From the NCBI RefSeq assembly GCF_028583425.1, contig NC_072794.1:31927232-31991231 (forward strand): a DNA stretch of 64,000 bases, in the 5' to 3' direction. The notes under the pieces were generated by a model that was given only the letters and a program-made list of their open reading frames with translations, did no database searches and was not told where the DNA came from. The position numbers and the translations under genes were made by a program. Numbering within the stretch: the stretch's first letter is position 1; every line of letters begins with the position of its first letter. Below are positions 23,232 to 33,300 of this stretch, piece by piece. This stretch comes from Eublepharis macularius (taxonomy: Eukaryota; Chordata; Lepidosauria; Squamata; Eublepharidae).

Positions 23232-23425
23232 AGGCCACGCGCCCCTTGTCCTGGGGAAAGGTGAACGGTGTGGGCAGCCTCCGAGCCACTCGCGCTGCTT
23301 TTTGCCTTTCCCCAGGACAAGGGGTGGCCGGCTTGCCACGCCCCCTTGTCCTGGGGAAAGGCAAAAGGCAGCGCGGGTGGCTGGGAGGCCACCCGTGCCG
23401 TTCGCCTTTCCCCAGACTACCCCCC
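23232..23425. mobile_element. Double palindrome (foldback) inserted in the L2 endonuclease region
   Basis: Two arms of about 90 bp lie in opposite orientation, and each arm is itself bounded by inverted CCTTGTCCTGGGGAAAGG motifs (four occurrences, two per strand, the last one worn). The first interior GAACGGTGTGGGCAGCCTCC reappears as its reverse complement in the second. The L2 reading breaks off at 23230 and resumes near 23475, so this is an insertion. Confidence 0.75.
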
Positions 23426-24789
23426 TGCCCCCCCGTCAATCTGGCCCTGGTATCAGCTCCCATGCGTCAGGTGGGTGACACACTAGATTTGATATTTGGA
23501 ATGGGGATAGATGTGAACCGGGACACAATTGAAGCAGTGCCATGGACCTGTCACTTTGTCCTGAGGGCTTGTCCGGTTATCCCTCCACCCCTTGTTTGGG
23601 CAGTGAGATGATTTATGCTCGCCCATGGAGCTTGATGGATACAATTGGTTTCTGGAGTGCTTGGTGGGAATTGATGCCCCCTGGTGACTTGTTAGATGAG
23701 CTGGTAGGAGACTGGTATGCTCATCTCTCTGAAGCCATTGACAAAGTGCCCATCAGCCTCTCTGCTCCCACGGCAGAGTACCCCCTTGGTATACTGAGAG
23801 CTGCGAAGGATGAAGTGAGAGTTGAGACACCTGGAGCAAGTGTAATGATGACTCTGTGACAAGAATATCTTATAGGACATTTATGAAAGCCTATGAGGTG
23901 GCAGTGAAAGCCACGAAGAGCAAGTTCTATGTGGCTTCCATTGTGTTTACAAGCTCGTGCCCGGCTCAACTGTTTAGGACAATTGGATCTGTGATGTACC
24001 TTTCGCAGGGCCCCCCAAAAACTGTTAATTCAGCCATTAACTGTGAGGCGTTTGGTAGCTATTTTGTGGACAAAATCTTATCATTCTGCCGGGACCTGCC
24101 AGCCACAATTGATACAGTATGTGAACTGGAGACCCTGTGGCTGTCTTCAGAGTTGATATTGGATTGATTCAGGCAACTCTCCCAGGATGAGGCGGACAGG
24201 ATCCAGCATGCTCTAAAGCCCACTACTTGCCCCTTGGACCTGTACCCATCATGGCTGGTGAAAACTGGCAATGCCGAAATACGAGCCCCCCTGACTGACA
24301 TCATTAATTTGTCCCTGAGTTCTGGGACTTTTTCTAGTTTCTTTGAAAGAAGAAACTATTGAAGAAACTATTTTTGGATACCACTGATCCAGCCAGTTAC
24401 TGCCCAGTAGCGAACCTTTCATTTCTGGGTAAGGTGATTGTAAGGATGGTGGCTGAACAGCTCCAGGTATTCCTGGAGGATTCCTGTACTCAGGACCCAT
24501 TTCAATCCGGCTTCCGCCATGGCCATGGGATGAAGACAACGTTGGTCACCCTCACAGATGATCTTTGCCAGCACCTGGATCAGGGCGGGCTGGCACTGCT
24601 GTTATTGTTAGTGGCATTCGACACAGTCGATTATGATCTTTTGACCCACTGCCTTGCCGACCTCAGGATATATGGGATGGCCTTGAAGTGGCTGTTCTCC
24701 TTTCTCCATGATCAGAGAGAGAGAGTAGTGCTTGAGGAGCAGATGTTGTCACACCATTCTTTGGTGTGCAGCATCCTTCAGGGGGCAAT

Positions 24790-25600
24790 TGTCTTCCTAT
24801 AAGGATCAGGACTTTGACCAGCTTATATAGAATGCTTAGTTTGAAACTTTGGTTCAGGCGTCTCTTCCTGGAAACTTTTCACTAGGCCTGTTTATTGGAA
24901 AGTCCCTAGCCTTGTTAATTGGATGCACCTGGGTTTTGCTTCATTCCTCTGAGAAAGTGTCCTTGAGAAGGCCAGAGTCTGGTGCACTCCCTATACTTTC
25001 ACATGCTGTAATGCTAATTAAGTAACTGAGCCCTGATTGGTTCGAGCTGGTGGACCAAGGCCCCCCTAGATCTCAAGAAGCCTCATTGTCTCTAGGCAGG
25101 ACAGCCAACCTTCACCTTTCAGCCTTTGCCAACCATCTGCAATGTGAGAAAGAGCTTCTCAGCTCCATGCCACTCCACCAGGATGCCTAGAGTTAGCTGG
25201 TATGGATGCACTGGTTGCTAAACCTTGGCAGATTCCAGACGGCCCTCCCCATTGCGAAACATCGTGCGTCGTCGTGCAGAAAACGCGACGTCGCGCAAAA
25301 CTCGCGTGAGAAAACACAATATTTCATGTTTTCTGCACGACGTTTCACAATGGGGAGGGCCGTCTGGAATTGGCCCTTTGGTAAGATCAACCAGCCTTGG
25401 AACCAAGTCAGAGAATGTTTAGACAGTTAGCCTGCAGTATTTTAGTCAGATGTTATTTAGAAAAGCAAGTCTTTATTTGTTTTCATGCCTTGCCTAAATG
25501 CCTTTCCAGAGAGATTCCTGCTTTGCATAAGTTCCTGTATTCTTTCTTTAATAAACTCAAATAATATATTTTACCTGCCTGTGTCCAGTATTGCTTGCCA
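24790..25600 (+). mobile_element. Probable solo LTR of an endogenous retrovirus-like element (fossil), inserted in the L2
   Basis: The L2 sequence GGGGGCAATTGTCC is split: left flank ends in CAAT, right flank resumes AATTGTCCCTGG. The inserted segment begins TGTCTTCC and ends TTGCCA (TG...CA ends), has an AATAAA poly(A) signal near 25549 about 50 bases before its end, and no coding region. It carries a palindromic element of its own at 25232-25370. Family unknown; younger than the L2 it interrupts. An unclassified non-LTR insertion remains possible. Confidence 0.5.
25232..25370. mobile_element. Palindromic MITE-like element
   Basis: Near-perfect inverted ends ATTCCAGACGGCCCTCCCC and reverse complement, with interior CATTGCGAAAC...GTTTCACAATG and CpG-rich CGCGACGTCGCGCAAAA. 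The interior resembles that of 31726-31906. No duplication could be assigned. Confidence 0.75.
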
Positions 25601-26814
25601 AATTGTCCCTGGTGTTGTTTAACATCTGTATGTGCCTCTTTGTCCAGATGGTCTGGAGTTTTGGGCTGGGTTGTCTCCAGTAGGCAGATGGCACCCAGTT
25701 ATATCTGTTGAAGGATGGCTGGCTGCCTGTTGTGCTGGACACCTTGGCCAAGGGCTTGGATGCTATGATGAAATGCTGAGACAGAGCTTGAAATTAAATC
25801 CTCTGAAGATGGAGATCCTGCATCTGGGTCATGTGATGGTGGGTATGGGGATCTGACTCCCGACACTTGACAGAGCGCAATTAAGGCCTACATCCACACC
25901 GACGGTGAGGAGTCTGGGCATGATCTTGGATGCCACTCTTACAGTGAAGGGCCAGGTAGCGGCAGTTCCCAGATCTGCATTTTTTCATCTTTGGCAGGTC
26001 AGAGCTTGCTTCCTATCTCTCCTCTGAGGACCTAGCCACAGTGATCCATGCAACAGTCACCTCCAGACTGGACTACTATAACTCACTCTATGCAGGGCTA
26101 CCCTTGGGCCTGATCCAGAAATTACTACTGGTCCAGAATTCAGTGGCACATGTCCTCATGGAGACACCATTTGGGCACATATCTATCTGGTGCTGGGTCA
26201 GCTGCACTGGCTCCCAGGTGAGTTCTGAATCCAGTTCAAGGTTCTGGTTCTGACATGTAAAGCCCTTAACTGACTGGGACCAACATACCTACGGGACCAC
26301 CTCTCTTTATATGTCCCTAGGAGAAGTCTGCGTTTCACAGATAAGCAGTTGCTGGTGTTCCCTGACCTGAGGGATGTTCATCTAGCCTCGACCAGGGCCA
26401 GAGCTTTTTTGGCTCTGGCACTGGCTGGTGGAACACTCTTCCAATGCAGATCTGGGCCCTGTGGGATCTGTTACAGTTCTGAAAGGCCTGTAAAACGGAG
26501 CTGTTCTGCCAGGCTTATAGCTGAGGCATTGGTGAGTCATCCCTCCTGACTGCCCATGTTCTGCCATGCCCACCTGGATATGGTTTTATCCTGCTAGTTG
26601 CATTTTGCAGCTCCACAACAGCCTTATTGGAATTTACAGTGTACACCTCTGTACACTGTGTCTGTTGGTATTTACTTGGTTTTATTGTTTTAATATAAAT
26701 TGTATTTGTATTTGATATTGTTGTAACATGCCCTGAGCCTGCTTGCAGGAAGAGAGGGCTATAAATGGAATAAATAAATGAAATGAATGAATCTCTAGGA
26801 CAAGGTAGACTGAA

Positions 26815-27050
26815 ATAAAACACCCAGATACCTAAAGGGGAAACCTGTGAGATCTTAACTATCCATGTCTCTCCTTTAGTCGAAGAGTGAGACGCAAACA
26901 TAATAGTTTTAGTAAAATTGATAGATAGTTCCTCATGCAGATGGTAAGTATGGAACCTTTAAAGGTCCAAAAAAGGCTGATCTGGGTTCGAGAAAGTAAG
27001 ACTAAGTCATCTGCATATAGTAAGAGAGGTACTGAAATGTCCAATAATTT
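26815..27050 (-). mobile_element. LINE fragment with reverse-transcriptase YADD box, minus strand
   Basis: The minus strand at 27044-26859 reads MDISVPLLLYADDLVLLSRT followed by the QISLF region; VPLLLYADDLVLLSRT is the catalytic YADD motif of a non-LTR reverse transcriptase, in the same style as R4/Dong-like elements. Only this segment is preserved. Confidence 0.7.
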
Positions 27051-27239
27051 GAGTGGGTACAGAGAAGGATCAATTAAAAAAACCTGGCAAATCAGACAAA
27101 TATAAACTAAATAAAGATGCTGCTAAAAGTCACCCCTATCAAACCCCTCAGATGATGGGGAAGGTGACAGTTAAGTGACCCTCACTATTACACCGCCTTA
27201 GAGACCAACAAGATTTTAAGTATATAAGTTTTTGAGAGT

Positions 27240-27350
27240 CAGAGAGCTCCCTTCCTGTATCTGAAGAAGAGAGCTTTGACTCTGGAAAGGTCCTATCCTG
27301 AAAATCTTGGTGGTCTCTAAGGTGCCACTGGATCTTTCCATTATGTCATT
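27240..27350 (+). repeat. Repeat with hammerhead-like core, copy A
   Basis: CTGAAGA (27261-27267), a short hairpin, then GGAAAGG (GAAA at 27285-27288), followed by CTTGGTGGTCTCTAAGGTGC and CACTGGATC. Same family as 29780-29910, 33405-33510 and 34080-34240. Confidence 0.6.
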
Positions 27351-27654
27351 CTACGGGTATGTGCCTGACAGAGGAGGGCAGTCTGGTGTCCAGATCTATA
27401 TGACTTCATTTACTTTAGATCTGCCTAAGTTAGGATCTCTTTTTAGCCACCTACCTTTCCTCTTTTCCCCACACACCTAGCTGAGTCAGATATTCTTTCC
27501 TTTCAGAGTCTTGCCACCCCCACCGCCCATAAAGAGTCCCAGCTGCCCAGGGTCATAACCGTGAGGGAGATATACATAAATATCCCAATCGGTCCTCATT
27601 ATGGGGCAATATCCCTTCATTCACCAGGTGCAGGATACTCCACCTTCTTTTATA

Positions 27655-27690
27655 TCTATCTGTCTGTCTGTCTGTCTGTCTATATCAGAG
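27655..27690. repeat. Microsatellite (TCTG)n with TATC flanks
   Basis: CTATCTGTCTGTCTGTCTGT: five uninterrupted TCTG units within a TATCTATC context. Confidence 0.9.
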
Positions 27691-27933
27691 TCAATAGTTG
27701 AATCTAGTGAGAAGTAATATTCTGTTGACATATCTGTTCAGATAATATTGAACTTCATTTAATAACTATATACAGTAAAACAAACAGCAAACTATGAGAG
27801 AAAACTTGTTCATAACTTGTACATAAGATAGACAGTTACAGTAATAGACCTGTTTTAACTGCCACAAAAGGAATGTTCATTCACAGCAGGGAGGGGCCCG
27901 TTCAATAGCAACAGATAAACAGACACTATACAA

Positions 27934-28255
27934 CAGTGGTTCCGAACCTTTTTGGCACTAGGGACCAGTGTCATGGAAGACAATTTTTCAGGGGGGGGGA
28001 TGGTTTCGAGATGATACAACTGTGCACTACATTTCTATTATTACATTATAAGATATAATGAAATAATTATACAACTCACCACAGTGCAGAATCAGTGGGA
28101 GCCCTGAGCTTATTTTCCTGCAAGTAGACGGTCCCTACCTCGCCTGCTCCCTGGAGCTGGCTCTGCGCTCACCCACCACTCACCTCCTGTGCAGCCCAGT
28201 TGCTAACAGGCCACGGACTGGTACCGGTCTGCAGCCCGGGGGTTGGGGAGCCCTG
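27934..28255. mobile_element. hAT-like non-autonomous DNA transposon (CAGTGGTTCCGAACC type)
   Basis: Left end CAGTGGTTCCGAACCTTTTT, right end GCCCGGGGGTTGGGGAGCCC followed by TG; flanks CTATACAA (27926-27933) and CTATACGA (28256-28263) are an 8-bp duplication with one mismatch. The internal GGCCACGGACTGGTACCGGT segment is known to me from a hAT family also present in mammals. No transposase. Confidence 0.8.
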
Positions 28256-28434
28256 CTATACGAAGTATCAAGCCCCCTTTCCTTCCGCAAGTACTCTTCA
28301 CTCTTTCTATTCAAATTAGGCTACAGTGATTTATTCCAACACTAACTACAGGATATATTTTCCCCAGGTTGGTCCTTGAGTTTGGTCAATAGACATAATC
28401 TAGGAATTCCATGTTTTTCACTATGGGGAGGAGA

Positions 28435-28625
28435 GGGAACTTAGGCTTCCCCCCCTCTGTTCTTCCAAACTGAAATGGCTCTGGTGAGCTGCTATTTGCC
28501 CTGTGGAGAGAACTTTGCACGCAGCCCACCAGTATGTTTTAAGTTTCTTCAGTGGGGTAAATAGCAGCTCCCCTGGGCCATTTTCAATTCAGAATGGCAT
28601 AGAGACAAAGGCTCCCCCCCGCAGT
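28435..28625. mobile_element. Foldback element
   Basis: Imperfect inverted arms of about 70 bp: the left holds TAGGCTTCCCCCCCTCTG and GAGCTGCTATTTGCCCTG, the right holds GGGTAAATAGCAGCTCCCC and AGAGACAAAGGCTCCCC. No duplication assigned. Confidence 0.55.
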
Positions 28626-30223
28626 CCAAACAAGGTCCTCATGTGTCTCAAAAGCACGGAGTTTTCAGACCATGTCAGTTGACCAGACCTGGGAAAAGCT
28701 TCAAATATAGTTAGTCCCCCAGAGTCTATTGTATACAGTGGTCAAATGTACTTTCCACTCACGTTGAAGGTAACATACTAACTGCTTTAAAGTTTCCTTT
28801 CTATCTGGCACAATGTCAGCTGTGTACATTCCTGATGTCCAACCAGGGAATAAGGAGAGGGGTGGGGGAGGCTAACTCAGATAGTAAATTGGAAACCATA
28901 CAGAGAAATCTTGTCTGTTTTGTCTGGAGGTCCCGCTGGAGAAGAAATGTTTAGGCCTAGCTGGTCTTTTTTGCTTTAGAAATACCGACAATGAGTAGTG
29001 AACTAATTCCTCCTTTCTGGCATTAAGAGGTTAGCCAGCCAAAAAGAGGATGAAGCACCTGTGTTATTTTTGTAACAACGTGCAAAGAAAAATATAATCA
29101 GTGAAAGGAATAATCCACTGCCCATCACTATTGTCCTGTGCCAACCCTCCCATATCTCGGTTGATAACCTGTCCCCTAGGCAACTCTGTACTGAGTGAAC
29201 CATGCACTGAGGTGTGTTTTTCATTCTGGATTCCACCTCTCGCAAGCATAGTGAGAACAAAGGGGAAGATTATTGTTGCAGGTTCTGGGATTGGCTTTTG
29301 GGTGGGAGGAGGGAGGGTGTAGGTAACAAGAAGCAAAAGATAATGCTCATCATGAGCACGCAGACCTAGTTGTCTCATTTCAGTGCAGTAGAACAGAGGT
29401 CTTGGTATATTTTGTAGTCTGAGCTGAAGACGATATAAAATTAGCTGATTGTTGTGCTTACGCCTTTGCACATTTGGTTCACAATGACTCCAGAATTATA
29501 GGAATAATTTATGCAGCATGCTGCAGAAGTAAGTAGTGGAGGCCTGGTTAATGACTGCCGCTGCAGGAGCTGGAACTGAGGTAGGGGCTTGAGAATTTCA
29601 TTAAGTGAAGCCTTTAGGGGAGATCAGCTGTAATTTTGAAGTTAGATGTTACGAACATCCTGATGATGACTCCCTGCTCTGTATTTTGTTGTTTAAACCA
29701 CCAGAAGCAGCTACTTGTGCCCTGGGCCAGTGCCTGACAGCTGCAGTCAAATGGCTGTGAATAAGTTGAAGATGACTAATGGTGAAGGGAGCTTTGACTC
29801 TTGAAAGCTCACACCTTAGAAAATTGGTTGGTCTTGAAGGTGCTATTGGACCAAAATCTTGCTCTTCTACTACAGACGAACACGGCTACCCACCTGAAAG
29901 TAATGACAAGATGGAAGAGATGCCAGTTGGATGCTGGTTGGCATCTGCTTTCTTGAGCAAAATAATTTACGGAGAAACAGAAATCAGCAGTTTGGATGCC
30001 ATATCTGGGATTATAAATTGCCCCAGGGTTGAGTGGATCAGACATTATAAGTAAAATGAGCATATCTAGCTTAGCAACAGTTGTCTGAGTGGAGGTGAAG
30101 CCTCTGTCAGTCCATTGTGACAGAAGCTAGGCAACACTGATACTATCCAAACATGGGTAGGACCCTCACTCAGGTATCACCACAGAAGATCTAATGCTTT
30201 AGCTGTACTGGGAAGGTGCCACG
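28626..30223 (+). other. ADCY10 upstream region
   Basis: Holds whatever promoter and 5'UTR ADCY10 uses; no CpG island or TATA box was recognised. Copy B of the hammerhead-like repeat lies at about 29780-29910 (GAAAGCTCACACC near 29803, ACAGACGAACACGGCTACCC near 29871). An in-frame TAG at 30200-30202 precedes the chosen ATG. Confidence 0.45.
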
Positions 30224-30380
30224 ATGCCTCCATCAGGTCCACAGGCCACTAAGAATGAGAACTCTATCCTTGGTAAAGTAGCTGCCCATGTCCCTGACCT
30301 CATTGTGTATGGTGATTTTTCACAGGAAGTGCCCTTCATTGAAACTTTTGATGGAGTTCTTCTCTTCATAGACATTTCAG
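30224..30380 (+). CDS. ADCY10: ADCY10 coding exon 1
   Basis: Fifty-two codons plus one base. MPPSGPQATKNENSILGKVA replaces the human N-terminus; from AAHVPDLIVYGDFSQEVPFI it aligns with human, ending GVLLFIDIS with the first metal-binding Asp (human Asp47). Start: first ATG after an in-frame TAG. Donor GTAGGC. Confidence 0.9.
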
Positions 30381-33300
30381 GTAGGCAAAGGGCAAATTGA
30401 TGCTGAGATGTGTTTGTGTATGGATTTTAACAGCATCTAAGTAAAATAAATGGATGAAGAAAACTGAGATCTCTGTACTTACAGGTAAAAGACATTAAAG
30501 AGCTTGCATAGAGACCCAGACTTCCATAAGGATTGTTTTATCTGATTTCACAATGTGTATAAAGATCTATGTGAGATACTATCTACAGCAAAACAAACTC
30601 TTGTGTTAATAGTTGTATTTCTAGGTCTTAAATCTTACAATACAATCCTAAAGAGATTTGTTTCTCATGGGAGTTGGCAACCTTAGAATTTCCCCAGTAT
30701 GTAGATACTACTGCCCTGATTCTGGGAAGCTCAGTTTTGCAACTTTTGTCATCCATTCATAGCCAATTTGCTATTAGACATGATGCTGGATGCCCAAAGA
30801 ATTGTGGAATGGAGGACCAGTTGGAAACAGGGATGCCAACTTCAGGAGAAAACAAATGTCCTCTTCCTTTAATAGAGGCTTAATGAGATGCTATTTACCA
30901 GGTGACATTATTTACCACCATGCCATGAAAAGTTTCGGCTGCCCATTTCCACAGATAAAGCTGCTGTTAAAGGAACAGGACACTTTTGTCCAGAACTTTT
31001 GGCAATCTCAGGAGGAAATCCCAACACACACTTCAAAACTTCCCTATTCAGGATGTTCTAAGATTTCACTAGCTTCAGTGGGCTGGTTTCTCTTCTTCCT
31101 TTTACTGGTTTTGTGCTTTTGTTTAATTTACAAAGTCATATTTTTCTGCATACCTGAGAATTCCCCCCAATAGTTAAATACCCCTACTTTGTCTATGGGA
31201 GTTTGGCTTTGTGTCTTTCATAATCTACACTGGGGCCAGCCAACTTACTATTACATGAAGCAACACAGATGAGAAAACACTCTTTTCTTAAGTTGTATGA
31301 AAGTGAGCTGATACTTTGAAAATTTCAGTAAATTAAATTGCAGATCTAATTCTGGTGACAGTAAGTGTCTTACTTGCAGCAAGTATTGGTCCCAAAGGTT
31401 ACCAATATCCAGGTGGGGGCTGGAGCTCTCCTGGAATTATATCTTCTCTGTACTACAGGGATCAGTTTCCCTAATGGAAAGGGCAGCTTTAGAGATTTCT
31501 CCCCAGGCATCACCCACAAATCTCCAGGAATTTCTCCAGTCAGAGTTGGCAGCCCTAAAGTGGATTCCAGACTTGTTTTTAAACTAGTTGCATTACGTAT
31601 GATATAGCTGACATTTACAATTTAATTTATAAATTTAGAGATGTTGTCTATTTACTAATGCCACTGCCAGGAATTCTAGATGACTTCAGAAAGCACAGTC
31701 TGAGCACTCAAGGCAGCCACACAATGGCCGTTTTCACACTAGTAACCTGCTTCCGTAACATTGCGAAACGTTGCACAAAAACCAGGGAAGATAGCATCTT
31801 CTTGTGAGAGTTTTGCATGACATCGCACAAAACTCTCATGAGAAGACGATATCTTCCACGTATTTTGTGCAATGTTTTGCAACAGGTTACTAGTGTGAAA
31901 ATGGCCAATGTGGTGTGTGCGTTTACCACTTCATCAGCCATTTTTACCCTTTTGTTTCTGCCCCTTTAAGGAATTTAAGTACAGTAGTGATAATAACTAG
32001 AGATAGGCACAAACCAGGAAAATTCCAAATCGTGTGGTTCGTCGTGTTTCACGAACCACGAACTTTCATGAATTTGCCCCAGTTTGCGAAATGATTCATT
32101 TGGTTAATGAAAATGTCACTTCCAGGTCTGCCGAAGGTCTGCATAGAGCCCATCCCCCCAATGCCTAGGAAACTGATTGATCAGTGCCAGGCTGTCTGCA
32201 GTGATGAACCAAAATACAAACCAAATGAACCAGGCTAAAATTCATCACGGTTCATGAGAAATGAGCTCCCACGAACCACCGGTTCGTAAACCATGAACCG
32301 GCCCAGTTCATGGTGAATTTTGGTTCATATTTCGGTTCGTGCCCACCTCTAGTGATAACTGTTAGGGAAGATTTTTTAATAGTTTTTTATAGCTTCCAAT
32401 TTATAAGTCCCCTACTACCATTAACCCATATATATTTCAAGACATTAAACACAGTGATTACAGAGGAAAATGGGTTTATTTGTTACATGGAATAACCCCA
32501 GACACATTTTCCATTAGGGGGAGACATGTGTAAAGACCAGTAGCATTGGAGGGCCTTATATACCCTTCAGTACTGATACAGAATAATTGCTATTTGCCTG
32601 TCTATAGAGCCTGTCTGAGGTGGTTTACAAAGTAAAACATAATAAGAATATAAACAGCATAGAAGTTGTAACAACTAATACATGATTAAGAACCCCAGCA
32701 CAGCCTTTTGGGTGATGAAAAAGAGGAAAAGCAGGTAGGATACTGCCCAAGGTTCATTAGACGTTTTGGTCAAAAGGGCCAGCCACCCTTCTCCTTTTTC
32801 TGACTTCAGAATTCACATTTCCTGTTATTGATGACATATGCTTATGCCTATTAAAGGTTTCACAGCACTAACAGAAAAATACAGCACAAACACCAATTTG
32901 GAGAATGGAGCTGACCAGCTGACCCAAACCCTTAATCGATATGTGGGTGACATTGTGGAGGGTGAGTACGGCAGCAGTGCATGCAGTCTATCACAAGATA
33001 AACATCCTCCCTCTCTTTCAAACAACTTTTCAGAGGGGAGGGGCTTACAATGCAAAAATGTGTGGCTATAATTCAGTTATGATTGCAGATATCACATTTT
33101 TTTTCTAAGTGCTCAAAGAGCAACATATTGTTGTTTGAAAAATTATCCCAGTTAGCAAGGTATTCTTAGTGCTGTCTGGAAAGTGGTTGCATGTATTATA
33201 TGCTTATCCTCCTTCTCTGCTCCATTTTATCCTTTAAAACCCCTGTGAGGTCAGAGGTCAATTAGGTCGAGAAAGTGACTGGCGCAAGTTATTCACTGAG

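Larger units (their letters stand above)
23085..26795 (+). mobile_element. L2-like LINE, long broken copy with nested insertions
   Basis: Reads in order: an endonuclease-like segment (LGDFSDHVDDPASLQA at about 23186), HTLDLIFGMG-like sequence after a foldback insertion (GDTLDLIFGMGIDVNRD), reverse-transcriptase blocks SYCPVANLSFLGKVIVRMVA and DPFQSGFRHGHGMKTTLVTL, HQYAD-region remnants after an LTR-like insertion, then IHATVTSRLDYYNSLYAGLP, GLIQKLLLVQNSVAHVLMET and LLVFPDLRDVHLASTRARAF, ending in an AATAAATGAAATGAATGAAT tail. This order and the tail fit L2-group elements. Many frame breaks make it inactive. It is the longest LINE in the window. Confidence 0.85.

Noticed and set aside
18560-30223. 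RGL1 or APOBEC4, the human neighbours of ARPC5
   Set aside because: No exon resembling either was found in the gap.
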